In this document: positions 23,734-36,405 of the stretch, in pieces | How the letters are laid out: each line of letters begins with the position of its first letter | How positions within the stretch are numbered: position 1 is the stretch's first letter | NCBI GenBank assembly: GCA_030268105.1 | Contig: BSDZ01000079.1 | Coordinates: forward strand, 3,043,501 to 3,107,500 | From: Volvox africanus | Taxonomy: Eukaryota > Chlorophyta > Chlorophyceae > Chlamydomonadales > Volvocaceae | Direction: 5' to 3' | Length of the DNA stretch: 64,000 nt | The notes under the pieces: model-generated | Databases searched by the model: none | What the model was told of the DNA's origin: nothing | Seen by the model: only the letters and a program-made list of their open reading frames with translations | Made by a program: the position numbers and the translations under genes

Positions 23734-24443
23734 ACCATATGCAATGGGGGTGGGGTTAATATATTCCTTGTTGATGTTTTGAACGGTTGCTGCCTTCTGT
23801 ACACGAGTTAAGGTATCCGAGCAGTTGTTAACCCACCGAGAGCACGTGGCTCTGTTATTAGTGCCCCCATTTCCTCTGTGGGAAGAGGCCGCGTTTCGCC
23901 TCCGTTCCTCTCCGCGTCAGTATGCCGACTTTCTACGCTTGCGGAAACAGGCCTAGATGCTCCTAGGCTGGTGGGGAGGAAGCGAGAAACACCCACACAG
24001 AGCTGACGAAGGGCTCAGCTTGCCCAGATTGAATCGATCCTGCTCGCCCCGACCATAGGGTAGACTCATTCCGGTCTGATAGGGGGCTAAGCGTTTGTCA
24101 TTTTATACAAACACACGAATGACATGAAACCGCTTGATGCCACTAGTAAGAATGCGTTGCTAAGAGTTGGACAGGGAACAGGGAAAGAGTTGTTCAGGGA
24201 ATGATCCACCGGGTCAATCAGAGGTCCCACCGACTTCCAGTAACCCCGAGTGCACAAATAGCTAGCTAGGTCTGGCTAGCTGGGTCTGGAATCAGGAATC
24301 TGAAATCCCCGCGTACAGGGTTGTTTATCCTTTATATGGCAACATCGCGCACTCGCGACGAAACTCGACGGAATGCAATTTTGCAATTGTATATAGCACA
24401 GCGATCCAGCAGGCAACATTCGCTCCAGTGCCGCAAGAGAGGT

Positions 24444-24459
24444 GGTGTTGAAAAACACC
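24444..24459 (-). terminator. Histone 3' hairpin, H3 (right)
   Basis: ggtgtttttcaacacc on the minus strand, 34 bp after the H3 stop. Confidence 0.9.
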
Positions 24460-24492
24460 GGGGTTTTGGTTTGTGTGCAAATAGGCAGGTAT

Positions 24493-25606
<1,114 letters not shown>

Positions 25607-25652
25607 ACGCGTTTTGTTCTTTGGTCTCCTTGACCTTATACTCCTCCAACTC

Positions 25653-25668
25653 GGTGTTTTTCAACACC
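25653..25668 (+). terminator. Histone 3' hairpin, H4 (right)
   Basis: ggtgtttttcaacacc, 47 bp after the H4 stop, preceded by the ccttatactcctccaa segment that also forms the fold-back at 14922-14957. Confidence 0.9.
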
Positions 25669-26284
25669 ACCAGTATGGACTGGGTGAAACGGTTCATAAT
25701 TCATAACATTCATTCACATAGCGTACTGAGTCAACCCTAATCATCTTTAGTCGCATGCCAGCGCCATCAAGCAGTCCCACTACTCCATAAACTCACTGCA
25801 GATTGGGCATACGGATGCCTGCCCGTCCTTCGGCAGCTATTGACCTTCATCCGTCCAAAGACACCAGTGACGTGTTGAATTAAGGGCACGTACAGCGTCA
25901 ATTTTCCTAATTTTCCACATTTAACAAACAGCCATTAGCGACTCGACATTTTTCCATGCGGATGGAATTATAGCAGTAAGCTCATGCTGCAGCGAAAGTC
26001 TTCTTTGGAAAAACGTACCCAAATCCCCCACCCAGGAAAAGTTGAAGCGTGGCCAGAGTGTTCGATGTACGGTACCCCTCGCTGATAAAGTCATCGACTC
26101 TAATGAGACTAGGGTCATCATTGAAGTCATGCTCCACGCCGTACGCACAGGTACGCACTGCTATGCAGGGAGAGCGTTATACCGTGCTACGGGTAAGCAT
26201 ATCTACATGCTCCAAGGGTCTCAGGCGAAATTTCTCGTTGCCACTCATTATCGACGCATTCTTCATTTGCACATTCGGTGGTTA

Positions 26285-27059
26285 AACTTAAACATTTAAA
26301 CGGTTTCCGTTCCTTCACCCGGTATAAAATGCCACAATGTTATTTCAGTTAATTCGCTCCAAATTCCAGTCCTCCTTTCTTGTTCCCAACGAAACCCAAC
26401 GCTAAACCGACAACCGAAGGTTCACACGCATTGAATAAATGTAATAATTGTGTGCGGTATCGCCGCCCACAAGCTCATCCTGTTGGTACAAGGCGATGCT
26501 CATTCACGACGAGGCGGAATGCAGCACACTCCGGACATGCACAAGGACGCCCCAAAAATTCGTGTCAGTCTCCAAAAGATGGATAACAAAGTACGCACAA
26601 CGCAAGAAGCAAAGCAGGGTACAGTACACGGCCTCGCCTCCTCCATCAGATCTCAGTCCATATGTGGCGGTGAAGAAGAACATTGTGAGTCCGGGCATAT
26701 CCCCCATGTTAGCCATCTACTCTTAGCCATCTTCTTAGATCCCCCACTACATCATCTTTCAATATGCACCTTCTGGTAATAAGGCGTGAGCGTTGCACCA
26801 GCCGCTGCCACCCAACTCCCCACTCGCCCCAGAGCCGCTGTTATCTACCTTGGGTCACACAATCCTACCACTACTCCTATGCTTGCAAAGGTCAGATACC
26901 TCACCACTACCGCACGTGACTGCTGTAACAAATCGTCAAAGGCCTGGTATCCTTCACCCTTACGTCGCTTACATAACCACCGTAACCGTAACCAACACCG
27001 GGACTGCTGCTGACACCACCGATGCTAACTAACACCGACGCAGACACCGGCAGCCCGCC
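26285..27059. other. Intergenic between right arm and SERAC1 3' end
   Basis: Short overlapping ORFs only. A minus-strand ORF at 26504-26716 is hydrophobic (TMFFFTATYGL, TLLCFLRCAYFVIHL), but I cannot assign it and it has no neighbouring exon that I recognise. Confidence 0.4.
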
Positions 27060-30000
27060 TTAGCCGCCGCCCGGGACCGCCACGCGTATCGCGTGCAGCA
27101 CCAGGTCCCTCACTACCAAGTAGGCGGGGGCTGCCTGGCTGGCTGGCTTGCAGCAGTCGATATGGTCATTCTCCGGCAGAGTAATCGAGGCTCCAAAACC
27201 CGGATATGCCGAGTCGGGCGCCACGATGAGGATGCGGGGTATGACGCCGGACAGCTGCGTGGGCTGACCCTCCAGCAGCGACACCAAACGGAGCGCGCCG
27301 CCCTGGGAATCGTGAAGCTCCCGCAACCGGTCGTTCAGGCTGAGCAGGTGCGGCCCTGCACGCGTTGCCGGAAGGAACGCCCCCCAGGGGCATACCAATA
27401 TTGTCAGGACACCCGTCTCTGCGTAGAGGGCCATCCCGGTCTCCCTCTCCGTTCGTTCCTCATAGGGCCCTACCGACTTATCGCACCGTGGACAGCACCT
27501 CCCTCCCCGAAAGCCGCCACCCTACACAACGAGCTGCGAGAGCCTCCGGTTACCCACAGCCCATCTCGTAACCCCGAGCCACCCACTGACCCACCCACCC
27601 GGTGTGAGACGCGCCAAGGAGGGTGCAGGAAGGGCTCCAGGCACGTGCCGCAGTCTCCAGCCCATTGCCGCCAGCCCGTTGCCGAAGTGTGGGGTGCCGA
27701 AGAACACGATGCCGCGGATAGAGGGAGCCAGGGCAGCATGAGGACCGCCTGGAAAAAGGGGCCGAGGCCGAAGCCAGGGCCCGACCCGCGCGAGCCAGCG
27801 CGTGAGAGGGGCCCGACAGGGTTAACATGAGCCAAGTAGGGCCTGCACGCTTTCATGTGTACTGCTCGGGTACGGGTCGACGAGCCACCCGAGCCCACGC
27901 CGGCACGTGAGGATCCCTCTGTCCAGGAGATTCTGAGGGCCGCATCAGAGCCCCTCACGGCTCCGATGAACCACATCACAGCGACTCCGCAGCACTCCCA
28001 CCCTCTCTCTCGCACTCCTTCCCTGCCCTCAAAATTCATCTTACTTTGAAGCCGCAACTCGTCGCTTTGCCTGCGTCAGCTCGCATTCCAGATGCGCATG
28101 CAAATCCCGCCCAGGTGTCATAAATGGCGCCCTGATGTCCTTCTCCTCGCCACCTTATCCCAACTTATCAGCCCGCCTTCGCCGGTTTCAGTGGTCCCTT
28201 AAAGTTCCCCTGCGACCTCATCCCTTCTCTCCTCAGTTCTCACCTTCAGCCGCCTGGTCCATGCTCCGTGCCAGCATCTCCTTGACCAGCAGCCCGCCCA
28301 TCGAGTGCGCCACGAACACCACTGGCCGTTGACCAGTGCCCACCCCTGCAGCCGCCAGCTGGGCCATCACCCGGCTCACGTTGTCCTCCAGCGGAAGCGA
28401 TTCCCCCTGGGCCGAACGCGGCACACGAGGACGCCACCGATGAGACGACCAGGGAAAGGACACGATATGCCATTGCATCGACATCGCGCTGAGAACCGGC
28501 AATGCCTGCCCGAACAGGGCATGATGTTTCTGCCATAGACTGCAACACTGCGACACGCCCTTCACAAATGGAGATGGGGACGGGACCCAGATGATAACAG
28601 ACAAGACATCTAGACATTTGGAAGTGCATGGAAAGCATAGAGACAGACAATAAGACAGACAGATGCACAGACCGACAGATACACAAACAGACACCTACGA
28701 TGGACATGTATCCTTCCCGAAAGGGCGTCGTCTTTTGCTACAGACAACCGCACCTCCCAAGCTGACACGGGCGCCAGGTACTCGACACTTAGCAGCCGCG
28801 CACCCGGCACTTCCTCCGCCAGCCATGCGGACGGCCAGCAGGCAGAACGCTCCATATGCGAAGCGGCCGACCCACGGGTCATCACTCCGGCCTTGCGCCA
28901 CGTGATGAAGGGTCCGCCCCGGATGCCGTGCACGAACACCACGTCGACCAGTGGCAAAGCAGGATCCGTGGCGGCGGCGCCGGCCCCAGATTCCGTGAGG
29001 ACGGTCTGGTCAGTGGAGTTGGACGTGAGGTCAGGATACCGCATAAGGCCTGGTTGAAGGGCGGATGCAGGACCGGAAATCCCACCCGCCACACTGCCTG
29101 CGCCGGCCCAGGTGACAAGGCGTTGGACTCCTGCGGCAAGTAGCGTTGACACGTCCGAGGACGTTGGCGCACCCTGAGTCGTGAGGGCCACATTGCCGTC
29201 TGCAATTACGGATGGTAGCTGCGGTTCAGAAGTGCCGCCGCCGCCGCCGGTGGGCCCGGGGTGCAACATCGCCGCCGCGTCAGTGTACGACCCAGGCGGG
29301 AGCGCCCCTGACGGCGTGGCGGCTGCACCAGCCGGCAATAGTGGTGGTGAGGTGCCGGGGGCTTCGCCGCCATATGACGTAAGCAGACCCGACCACGCGA
29401 GCGCTGTCGTACCCAACAGCGACAAGGGCCATGAAGCCACGAACCAAAGCGCACCCAGCAGTGATGCCGACACCGACGACACCGGAGCCGTATCAACCGG
29501 CACCAAAAGCGCACCGCCGCCATCCCCTGACGCACGGCAACGCATAGACGCAATGTTGGCTCCAGCAACGTCTCCCCCAACAGCGACACCGACACCGACG
29601 CCGACACCGACGTGAGACAGGTTGTGCGGAACGACTGCTGGTGCATTCGATGCCAGGTTTGTCGCCACGTTCATTGCAACCACCGCCGCTCCAGGTGCAT
29701 CGGGACCCGTGGGCAGCGCCGACCCATGGGTCCGTGCATCGCCGCCGACCGCGTCAGTCTCGGACACGTGATTTATGGATGCCTCTGCTGCCACCGTCGC
29801 CGAGCGCTCCTCTAATGTCACCGCCGCGACGTCGGCCGTGGCCTGCCGTACCAGCGCCCAATGGTGTTGCGCACCTGGATTGAGCAAGTGTATACCGTCC
29901 AAGAACACCGGTGGTGGTACCACCACCGCCGCCGCCGCCGCCGTCACAGGTGCCGCCGCCGTCCTCAACCCATGTGCAGCGCTACCCGCCGTATTGGCCA

Positions 30001-33000
30001 CCGTATTGGCTGCGGACATCACCGCTACCGCATTAACCTCCAGTGCCGCTAAGTGCAGTAGCGCCCTCGTGGCGTTGCTTGATAGGCGACAATCACTGCT
30101 GCAGGCGGCGTGCCGCAGCCATGATAGCCACCCGCTGCCGATCCCTCCATCAGCACGGCCCGTACCCGCCGCCGGGTGGTTGTCTGGCGCCGCGACCCCT
30201 AGCCCATCTTGCGCATCAGGCAGCAGCGCCAGCAGCGCCAGCATGCGGGCAACTTGGCGTTGAAGGCACAGCGATGGCCCACCCTCGTGGTCCGATAAGA
30301 TCTCCGAAACCACTGCCGGTACCGGTGCCTGCGCATGCTTGGTGGCCACCTCGGCTTCAGCCACTGCCGCGGCAGCCCCAATATCCTCCATCGCTACCTC
30401 TTGTTCAACTTTCTCCGCGCCTGGCTGGCCCTGCTCCTGCAGAACGACCCGCGGGTCGTCGGCGGTCCGCGTCAGGCGGTGCATCAGCGGCAGCACGCCT
30501 CGGTGCAGCAGCCAACGTTGCTTATCCAGATCGGGGGCCACAACGGCGCATAAGGCCTACAACAGAACAGCCAGCCCATGGCAGTTAACAAGGGGCACGA
30601 GTTGAGCTGTGGTAACGAAGTTTAACTCTGCATGCGGCCAGTCACAAACGCAATATGCGAAACCGATGTAAAAGAATTAGCTGTAAATCCATAAAATTTA
30701 TTAGCATGGTTAGGGCACCACGTAAAAGCAACAGGCAGCACTGTTAAGCTCACCATCCCCCTCTTGCCGTCCTGCCTCCAGAAAAACGCTGGAGCAAAAC
30801 GCTGGACCTACTAGCCAGAGAGCGCATCAACGGCAACCCAACGCCCCTTCCCCCCGTGGAACTTCCATAGCGCCCGACCTCCAGTGCATCCGCCGCCTTC
30901 CGCTCCGCGACCACCACATCCACTACGTGCGCTGCCTGACGATACGCAGCCACGTCCAACTCATGCTGCGAGCGGCGTTGGTGCTGCTGCTGTTGGTGTT
31001 GGTGTTGAGAGGTGCCGGCGCCAGTACCGGACCCGGCGCCACTTACCCCGGCGACGCCCCGCCGTGTGCTACCGGTATGGATGCTACTGCTGCTGCTACT
31101 GCTGCTTCTATCTCCCCCCGTCCGGCGGGGCTCCGTGCCATGTGTGGGGCGTCCCACCAAGCCACTGCCTGCCAAGTCGAATTCCAGGTGGGGTGGTAAC
31201 GACGGAGAGTCGTCTGCCACAGCATCGGCCGCGCGCTCCAGAGCATCTGCCACGGACTGAAGGGCGCAAGAGGGGAGATCAGAACCGCATTGAAGACTAC
31301 GGACTCCAGCAACGTGCTTTAGCACCCACCCTCAGCTTCAGCACGCGCAGTTTGGCAGCGAGGAAACGAAGTCCTTGGGGAGTCACCCTGGTTCGGGTCC
31401 CTATTCGCACACGTTTGCCAACACCAAACTATAAAGGCCTTAAATTACGTTGCCTGGAGAATGGATCAATGGATTTCGTGTCAGGGAAAGGTGTTGTACA
31501 GTTTGCGTAATCAATGACGCGGCATTAAATGCATGCATGAAATCCCGCCGCCGCACTCCCATACCTTGCCGCTCATCCCCATCCCGACCCCGGGGGAATG
31601 TGACATCCTAGAGCTTCCTCCCTTCATGCTTCGTCTCTTCCCCAGCCCCATCTTGCCTTTACGTAGCTGGGCAACACCGGCACCGCGTGGATGAGGTCCT
31701 GCGGCGCGCGAGGACCCTCCAGGTACACCAGGGAGGTGTACGGTAAGGTGCGCGCCGCCAGCTCCGAAAGCAACCGGCTAAGCCAATAATGCGCGGCCTG
31801 TGGGCGACGGCGTCACACTGACTCATCGCGGTTGCGCACCCCCGGCTGAGCCCCGCGCGAACAGAACTATTCCAGACTCGCCTCCTGCAAACAACATCCG
31901 ACATCAGCCCCCCGGCGCCATCCCACGGCCTGCCGCCAGGTTCGCTATCTCTGTCACCTCCTCACCCACCCGTTTCGCTATCTCTTGTCGTACCTGCAGA
32001 CCGTGGTTACCGGGCATATGGGAGAGTGCTGCAGCAGGGGAACACATCGGGTCCGGTCACATAGTCCGATGAAAGCACATATCAGCAAAGCTTTGCAACA
32101 TGCCATGTAAGATCTCGATGTCTCTGTCTCAGCATCGTATGATATTTGAGAAGCGTTACAACATCCTCGGGAAAAAGTACACTGCGCAGTGCTCAGATGC
32201 CTCGGGTGAGTTAGCGAGTCACCTGCTGCCTTGCAACATGGAACGACAGGCGTCAGGACATGCCGTGTGACATCACAATCACCCCATGTCACAAGATCTG
32301 GTGAGGGTCTGGGCCACCAACTGAGCCCAACTCACCGGATAGCGCAGATACGACACTAAAACGTAAGGTCCTCATGCCCTCATGCCCGTCTGTGGTCCCC
32401 AGTACTTGATCCTGATGTATGTCGGGAGGGATTGCTGCCGCCGTACTGCTGCCACTGCCACTGCCACTGCCGCTGCTAGAGACAGCTTCCGCGCATGCCT
32501 GCTTCCGGCCCCTCTCAGGAAGCGTCAGCCAGGATGGCAGCAACTGCACCTGCCCGCCTTTGGACTGGCTGTTGTCCTGGCTGCGATTGCTACTTCGGCT
32601 ACTGTTGCAGCTGCCATTTGCTGTTGCCAGCACTAGCAGTCCCTCTCCATGCAGCTCCCTCAGCGGCGCTGTGGTGGCGCCGACGCTCTGCCCAGAGGGC
32701 AGGGATGCCCCCCTCAGGGCGGCCACGGGTCTGGCAGCCGCGATTGCGGATTTGGTTCCCGTCCCTGTAACTGACGTCCCCCGATCGAACCCGTCTGCGC
32801 ACAATACGTCTAGCAGCCAGTCCCTCCAACGGGGCACCTGGGCTTCCGGCAACAGAGCGCTGCAGGCCAACTCCGCCACCGCAGCTGCCACGGAGGCCGC
32901 CACAGTGGGATCCTGCGCAGGGGCAGTACCGCATGCGATTGCAGAGAATCCTGCCATCTAACGGGAATGGGGGATACTGGAGAAGGCGCAGTCGTGTGCA

Positions 33001-35021
33001 TGATCGAGGAAGTAGTTTGATAGGAGTCTGGTGTATCGGGTTTTGAGCGCTGCTGCCCCATTTTAATGCAGCTTCCCTCCCCTCCCCTCGTCCCGTCCCT
33101 CGCCCCTCCCCACCCGACCCTCGCCCCTCCCCACCCGACCCTCGCCCCTCCCCACCCGACCCTCGCCCCTCCCCACCCGACCCTCGCTCCTCCCCACCCG
33201 ACCCTCGCCCCTCCCCTCCTTTCTTGTCCTGTGAAAATCTGTTGCAACGATCTCCACACTTACATATTCCACACCCCATAGCCCATACCTGGACCCTTCC
33301 CGGCAACGCACGTGGGGAATTATTGGCCTGTAATAGTTGTAACTTCCGTGCGGCTACATAGTGCTGTCCCAATGGCAACCCTTCGTCTCCCGGCATTGAG
33401 GGAATCTCTTGTTGTAAAAGCGCATCCGTAGTGTGCAGCCCTTACCTTGACCTGCATCACTGTCTGGCTCTTGACTGATGCAGACGGATGCACGCCGCCA
33501 CTAGCACCAGTGCCGGCACTTGCTGTACTGGATACAGCTGCCTCGGTGGACGCCGTCGGCCGAGAGCCTGAGGGTGAGCCGCTCCGACCCCACAACCAGC
33601 CCCGGGACGCTTTCGGCTTTGCTGCCTGTGCAGCTCCTGCCTGTGCAGCTCCTGCCGCCTGCTTCTTGCCCTCGCCCTTCCCATCGGCAGCAACACCCCT
33701 TGCGGCAAGTGCAGCCTCCTTGCCCCCATCCAACAACGGTACGCGGTGCGCACCCAAACCCTCCGCTAGCTGCCACAGAAGATGCGGCATGGTGCTGTTA
33801 GCCACCACCTCGGCCACCGGCGCGCCGCCGTGACGCACGGCAGCGGCAAGCGTGTCGACGGCGTATGAAGCCATGGCGGCATCCTCCGCTGCCGCGGCGT
33901 CAGCGGCGGTGTACAACAACGGCAAAATACATGCCGCCAAATGGTGCGAGTCGCTTGAGGAGCTGTGCTCCGCCATTACACGGGCCAGTCTGAGGGTAAG
34001 GAACATCATTTGAACGCTTGACATGGCTGGTGCAAACGACGCCACCTCAAGTCACAGCATCACAAACCACAAAGCATAATGGTAAGCATGGGTCGGATCA
34101 CAGGTGGCGCCCCCTACCTTCCGTTGGCCCTACCGCTAGCCCGCTTCGAAACCACACCACACCACGTCCCCTCACCTCACCTCAGCAGCTGCCATTGCAG
34201 CCCCACCGCCGCCCTACTGCTCATTCCACTGACGGCAGTGGCCACCTCTGCCAGTACCTCCGGCAGCCCCAGACCCGTCAGCTTGGCGCGGTTGGCGCTG
34301 CTGCCGGCAGCCCAAGCCGTCAACAGGCCCGCAGCGGTGCATTGCAGCGCCAAGCCGCCGCCTGATAGACCGCCTCCGCCGGCACTGCTGCCCCGCAGCT
34401 AAATAACATGATGTCGCGGTGAAGTCGCCGGCGTAGAAATTTGCGCGGGGATACGCATGGAAAGGATCGCAGCACATAGAGTTCGTAAGCTAAAATAGAA
34501 GTGCTAGTTATGACGCGGAGCTAATGATACGGAGGTATGAGTCGCAAGCCACGCGTCAAGGGAAGGGAAGGCGCGAAGGTGAAGCACGTGGCTCATCCAG
34601 CGATCGGGTCAGAGGCGCGCAAGTCGCCCTGGGGAACCGATCCCGGCTTGAGAGGATGAAGGATGTGAAGGCGACACGTCAAAGCCCCGCGAACTTATAG
34701 CTGATATACTAGCACTACTAGCACTATGGAGAGCTGGTTTGGCCACACAAAGGAAGCAGCAGTCCGCCGTTAAAGAAAGCAGCCGCTCCCACACACGATT
34801 TCCTCTTCCTCCCTCTCTCCCCACGCTGAGCTCACGCATCCCACCCACCGCTTCCATCACATCACGCAGATCCGCGGTCATTGCTTCCGACGCGGCACGC
34901 GCCTCCGCAGCCCTCCCCGCCAATGCCTCGGCCACAACGCGGCTCGCCCGGCCTTGTGCTACCGCCCGCAGCAGCAGTGGAACTGCCCCTGGGCGATCCA
35001 GCAGCGCCCCCGCCGCCAGAC
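27060..35021 (-). CDS. SERAC1: SERAC1-like alpha/beta hydrolase with ARM-type N-terminal region (main exons)
   Basis: Exons in transcription order: 34849-35021, 34181-34398, 33446-33989, 32336-32957, 31970-32028, 31663-31797, 30879-31256, 28754-30556, 28244-28406, 27599-27748, 27060-27355. Phases agree throughout. The 3' exons carry the hydrolase domain in SERAC1 order: VDVVFVHGIRGGPFITWRK, CWPSAWLAEEVPGARLLSVE, VVFVAHSMGGLLVKEM (nucleophile Ser in AHSMG), GIVFFGTPHFGNGLAAMG and, near the end, PENDHIDCCKPASQAAPAY, which supplies the His. The upstream exons are helical, ARM-like and Ala-rich (for example ADALEALCAVVAPDLDKQRW across the 30879/30556 junction). Human SERAC1 acts at ER-mitochondria contacts in phosphatidylglycerol remodelling, and the algal role is inferred from that. 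The predicted protein (over 1500 aa here) is more than twice the length of human SERAC1 because of low-complexity Ala/Gly/Ser inserts. The donor at 30879 (GTCGGG) is unusual and was accepted on phase and sense. Continues upstream with less certain exons. Confidence 0.82.
33081..33218. repeat. 21-bp minisatellite in a SERAC1 intron
   Basis: About six copies of a 21-bp unit of the type ctccccacccgaccctcgcc plus one base, with small variants, in the intron between exons 33446 and 32957. Confidence 0.85.
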
Positions 35022-35054
35022 CTGGGGGGACGAAAAGTCCGTGTGCTACCTCAG

Positions 35055-35345
35055 TCACGCTAGGACTGACTGACTCACGGATACTGGGGAAGCTGCGAAA
35101 CAGCGAGCGCATTTCTTAAGGGGATGGCCACGAGGGTTGGGGGCCACAAGCAGAGGGTATAGCGCTGACAGCTCCAGAATAGGCCTTGCTGCATTGCCAA
35201 CACCCGTCAGCCCCGCATCGTGTAGTAATAAGAGGTCATCAGAGGCAGAAGTTTGAATAAGTCGGCACATGTGTCATCATTGAGACCGGCAGACCACACC
35301 GTTCCAAACTGGACCAGTGCGCCGCCAGCTTGCCCCGTTTCAACA
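35055..35345 (-). CDS. Probable further SERAC1 exon(s), frame unresolved
   Basis: Minus-strand coding-like sequence upstream of the 35021 exon. One frame gives FGTVWSAGLNDDTCADLFKL. A second, overlapping frame gives SDDLLLLHDAGLTGVGNAAR then PILELSALYPLLVAPNPRG. Both look like ARM-type helices, and they overlap in different frames around 35200-35260. Either a frameshift or an unseen intron separates them. Placement in SERAC1 rests on strand, position and composition. Confidence 0.4.
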
Positions 35346-35364
35346 ACGCACAATCCCATGCGGA

Positions 35365-35453
35365 TACTCCTACATAAATACATACATAAATCCCTCCCTC
35401 CCTCCCTCCCTCCCTCCCTCCCTCCCTCCCTCCCTCCCTCCCTCCCTCCCTCC
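35365..35453. repeat. CATA-like patch followed by (CCCT)n
   Basis: acataaatacatacataaat (35370-35389) followed by about 15 copies of ccct, directly before the retrotransposon. The CATA-like patch echoes the (CATA)n tail at the element's other end. Confidence 0.85.
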
Positions 35454-35458
35454 CACCC

Positions 35459-35726
35459 ATGCTCGGACTACCAGTGAGGGGGCGGGATGGGAGGGAGGGG
35501 GCAGTGAGGGGGCGGGTTGGGAGGGAGGGGGCAGTGAGGGGGCGGGTTGGGAGGGAGGGGGCAGTGAGGGGGCGGGTTGGGAGGGAGGGAGCAGTGAGGG
35601 GCCAGTTTGGGAGGGAGAGGGCAGTGAGGGGCCAGGTTGGGAGGGAGGGGGCAGTGAGGGGGCGGGTTGGGAGGGGGGGGGCAGTGAGGGGGCGGGTTGG
35701 GAGGGAGGGGGCAGTGAGGGGCCAAG
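35459..35726 (+). repeat. 30-bp tandem array, first copy
   Basis: About nine units of the type gggagggagggggcagtgag plus ggggcgggtt, open in one frame as repeats of GSEGAGWEGG. The array interrupts the RT sequence straight after its CSDY codons. Confidence 0.9.
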
Positions 35727-36150
35727 TTGCTCGGACTACCGCTTGCTGGCCAAGGTGCTGGCAAATCGCCTAGGGCCAGCCCTGGGACGAATCATCAGCC
35801 CCGAGCAGTCAGCTTTTCTGCCCAAGAGGCTCATTGGGGCCAGTGTTCTCTTTCTACGCCATCTGCCTCATCTCTTACGGAAATTGAACCGCCAAGGTCT
35901 GCTGGCCTTCCTGGACTTCGCGAAAGCTGATGACACAGTGGACCGCAACTTCCTGATGGGGGCGATGGAGGCGATGGGAGCAGGCCCACAGCTTTGCAGT
36001 TGGACCCGGATATTGCTTAGCAACACGCGGGCAAGAGCCATGATGAACGGTTTCAAATCCAGGCTTGTTAAAATGGAAGCAGGGGTAAGACAGGGTTGCC
36101 CCCTAGCACCCCAGCTGTATCTCTTTGTTGCCCAGGCCTTGTTCAGCTGG
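35727..36150 (+). repeat. 424-bp direct repeat of part of the RT, first copy
   Basis: Identical in translation to 36406-36829 (CSDYRLLAKVLANRLGPALG through VAQALFSW). It ends at ttcagctgg and passes directly into a second 30-bp array that starts cagtgagg. Confidence 0.93.
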
Positions 36151-36405
36151 CAGTGAGGGGCCAGTTTGGGAGGGAGAGGGCAGTGAGGGGCCAGGTTGGG
36201 AGGGAGGGGGCAGTGAGGGGGCGGGTTGGGAGGGAGGGGGCAGTGAGGGGGCGGGTTGGGAGGGAGGGGGCAGTGAGGGGCCAGTTTGGGAGGGAGAGGG
36301 CAGTGAGGGGCCAGGTTGGGAGGGAGGGGGTAGTGAGGGGGCGGGTTGGGAGGGAGGGGGCAGTGAGGGGGCGGGTTGGGAGGGAGGGGGCAGTGAGGGG
36401 CCAAG
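36151..36405 (+). repeat. 30-bp tandem array, second copy
   Basis: Same units as 35459-35726, about 8.5 copies, including the variant gccagtttggg and gccaggttggg units in the same order as the first array. Confidence 0.9.

Noticed and set aside
26504..26716. Hydrophobic 70-aa minus-strand ORF as a membrane protein exon
   Set aside because: No family match by eye, no partner exons and no conserved context.
28610..28753. Tail of the long SERAC1 frame to 28610 (VRLSVAKDD...)
   Set aside because: The GTGCGG donor at 28753 and the in-phase acceptor before GESLPLEDN show that this is intron.
35239..35460. Minus-strand ORF starting with a Gly-Gly-Arg-Glu repeat
   Set aside because: The repeat part is the (CCCT)n microsatellite read on the other strand.
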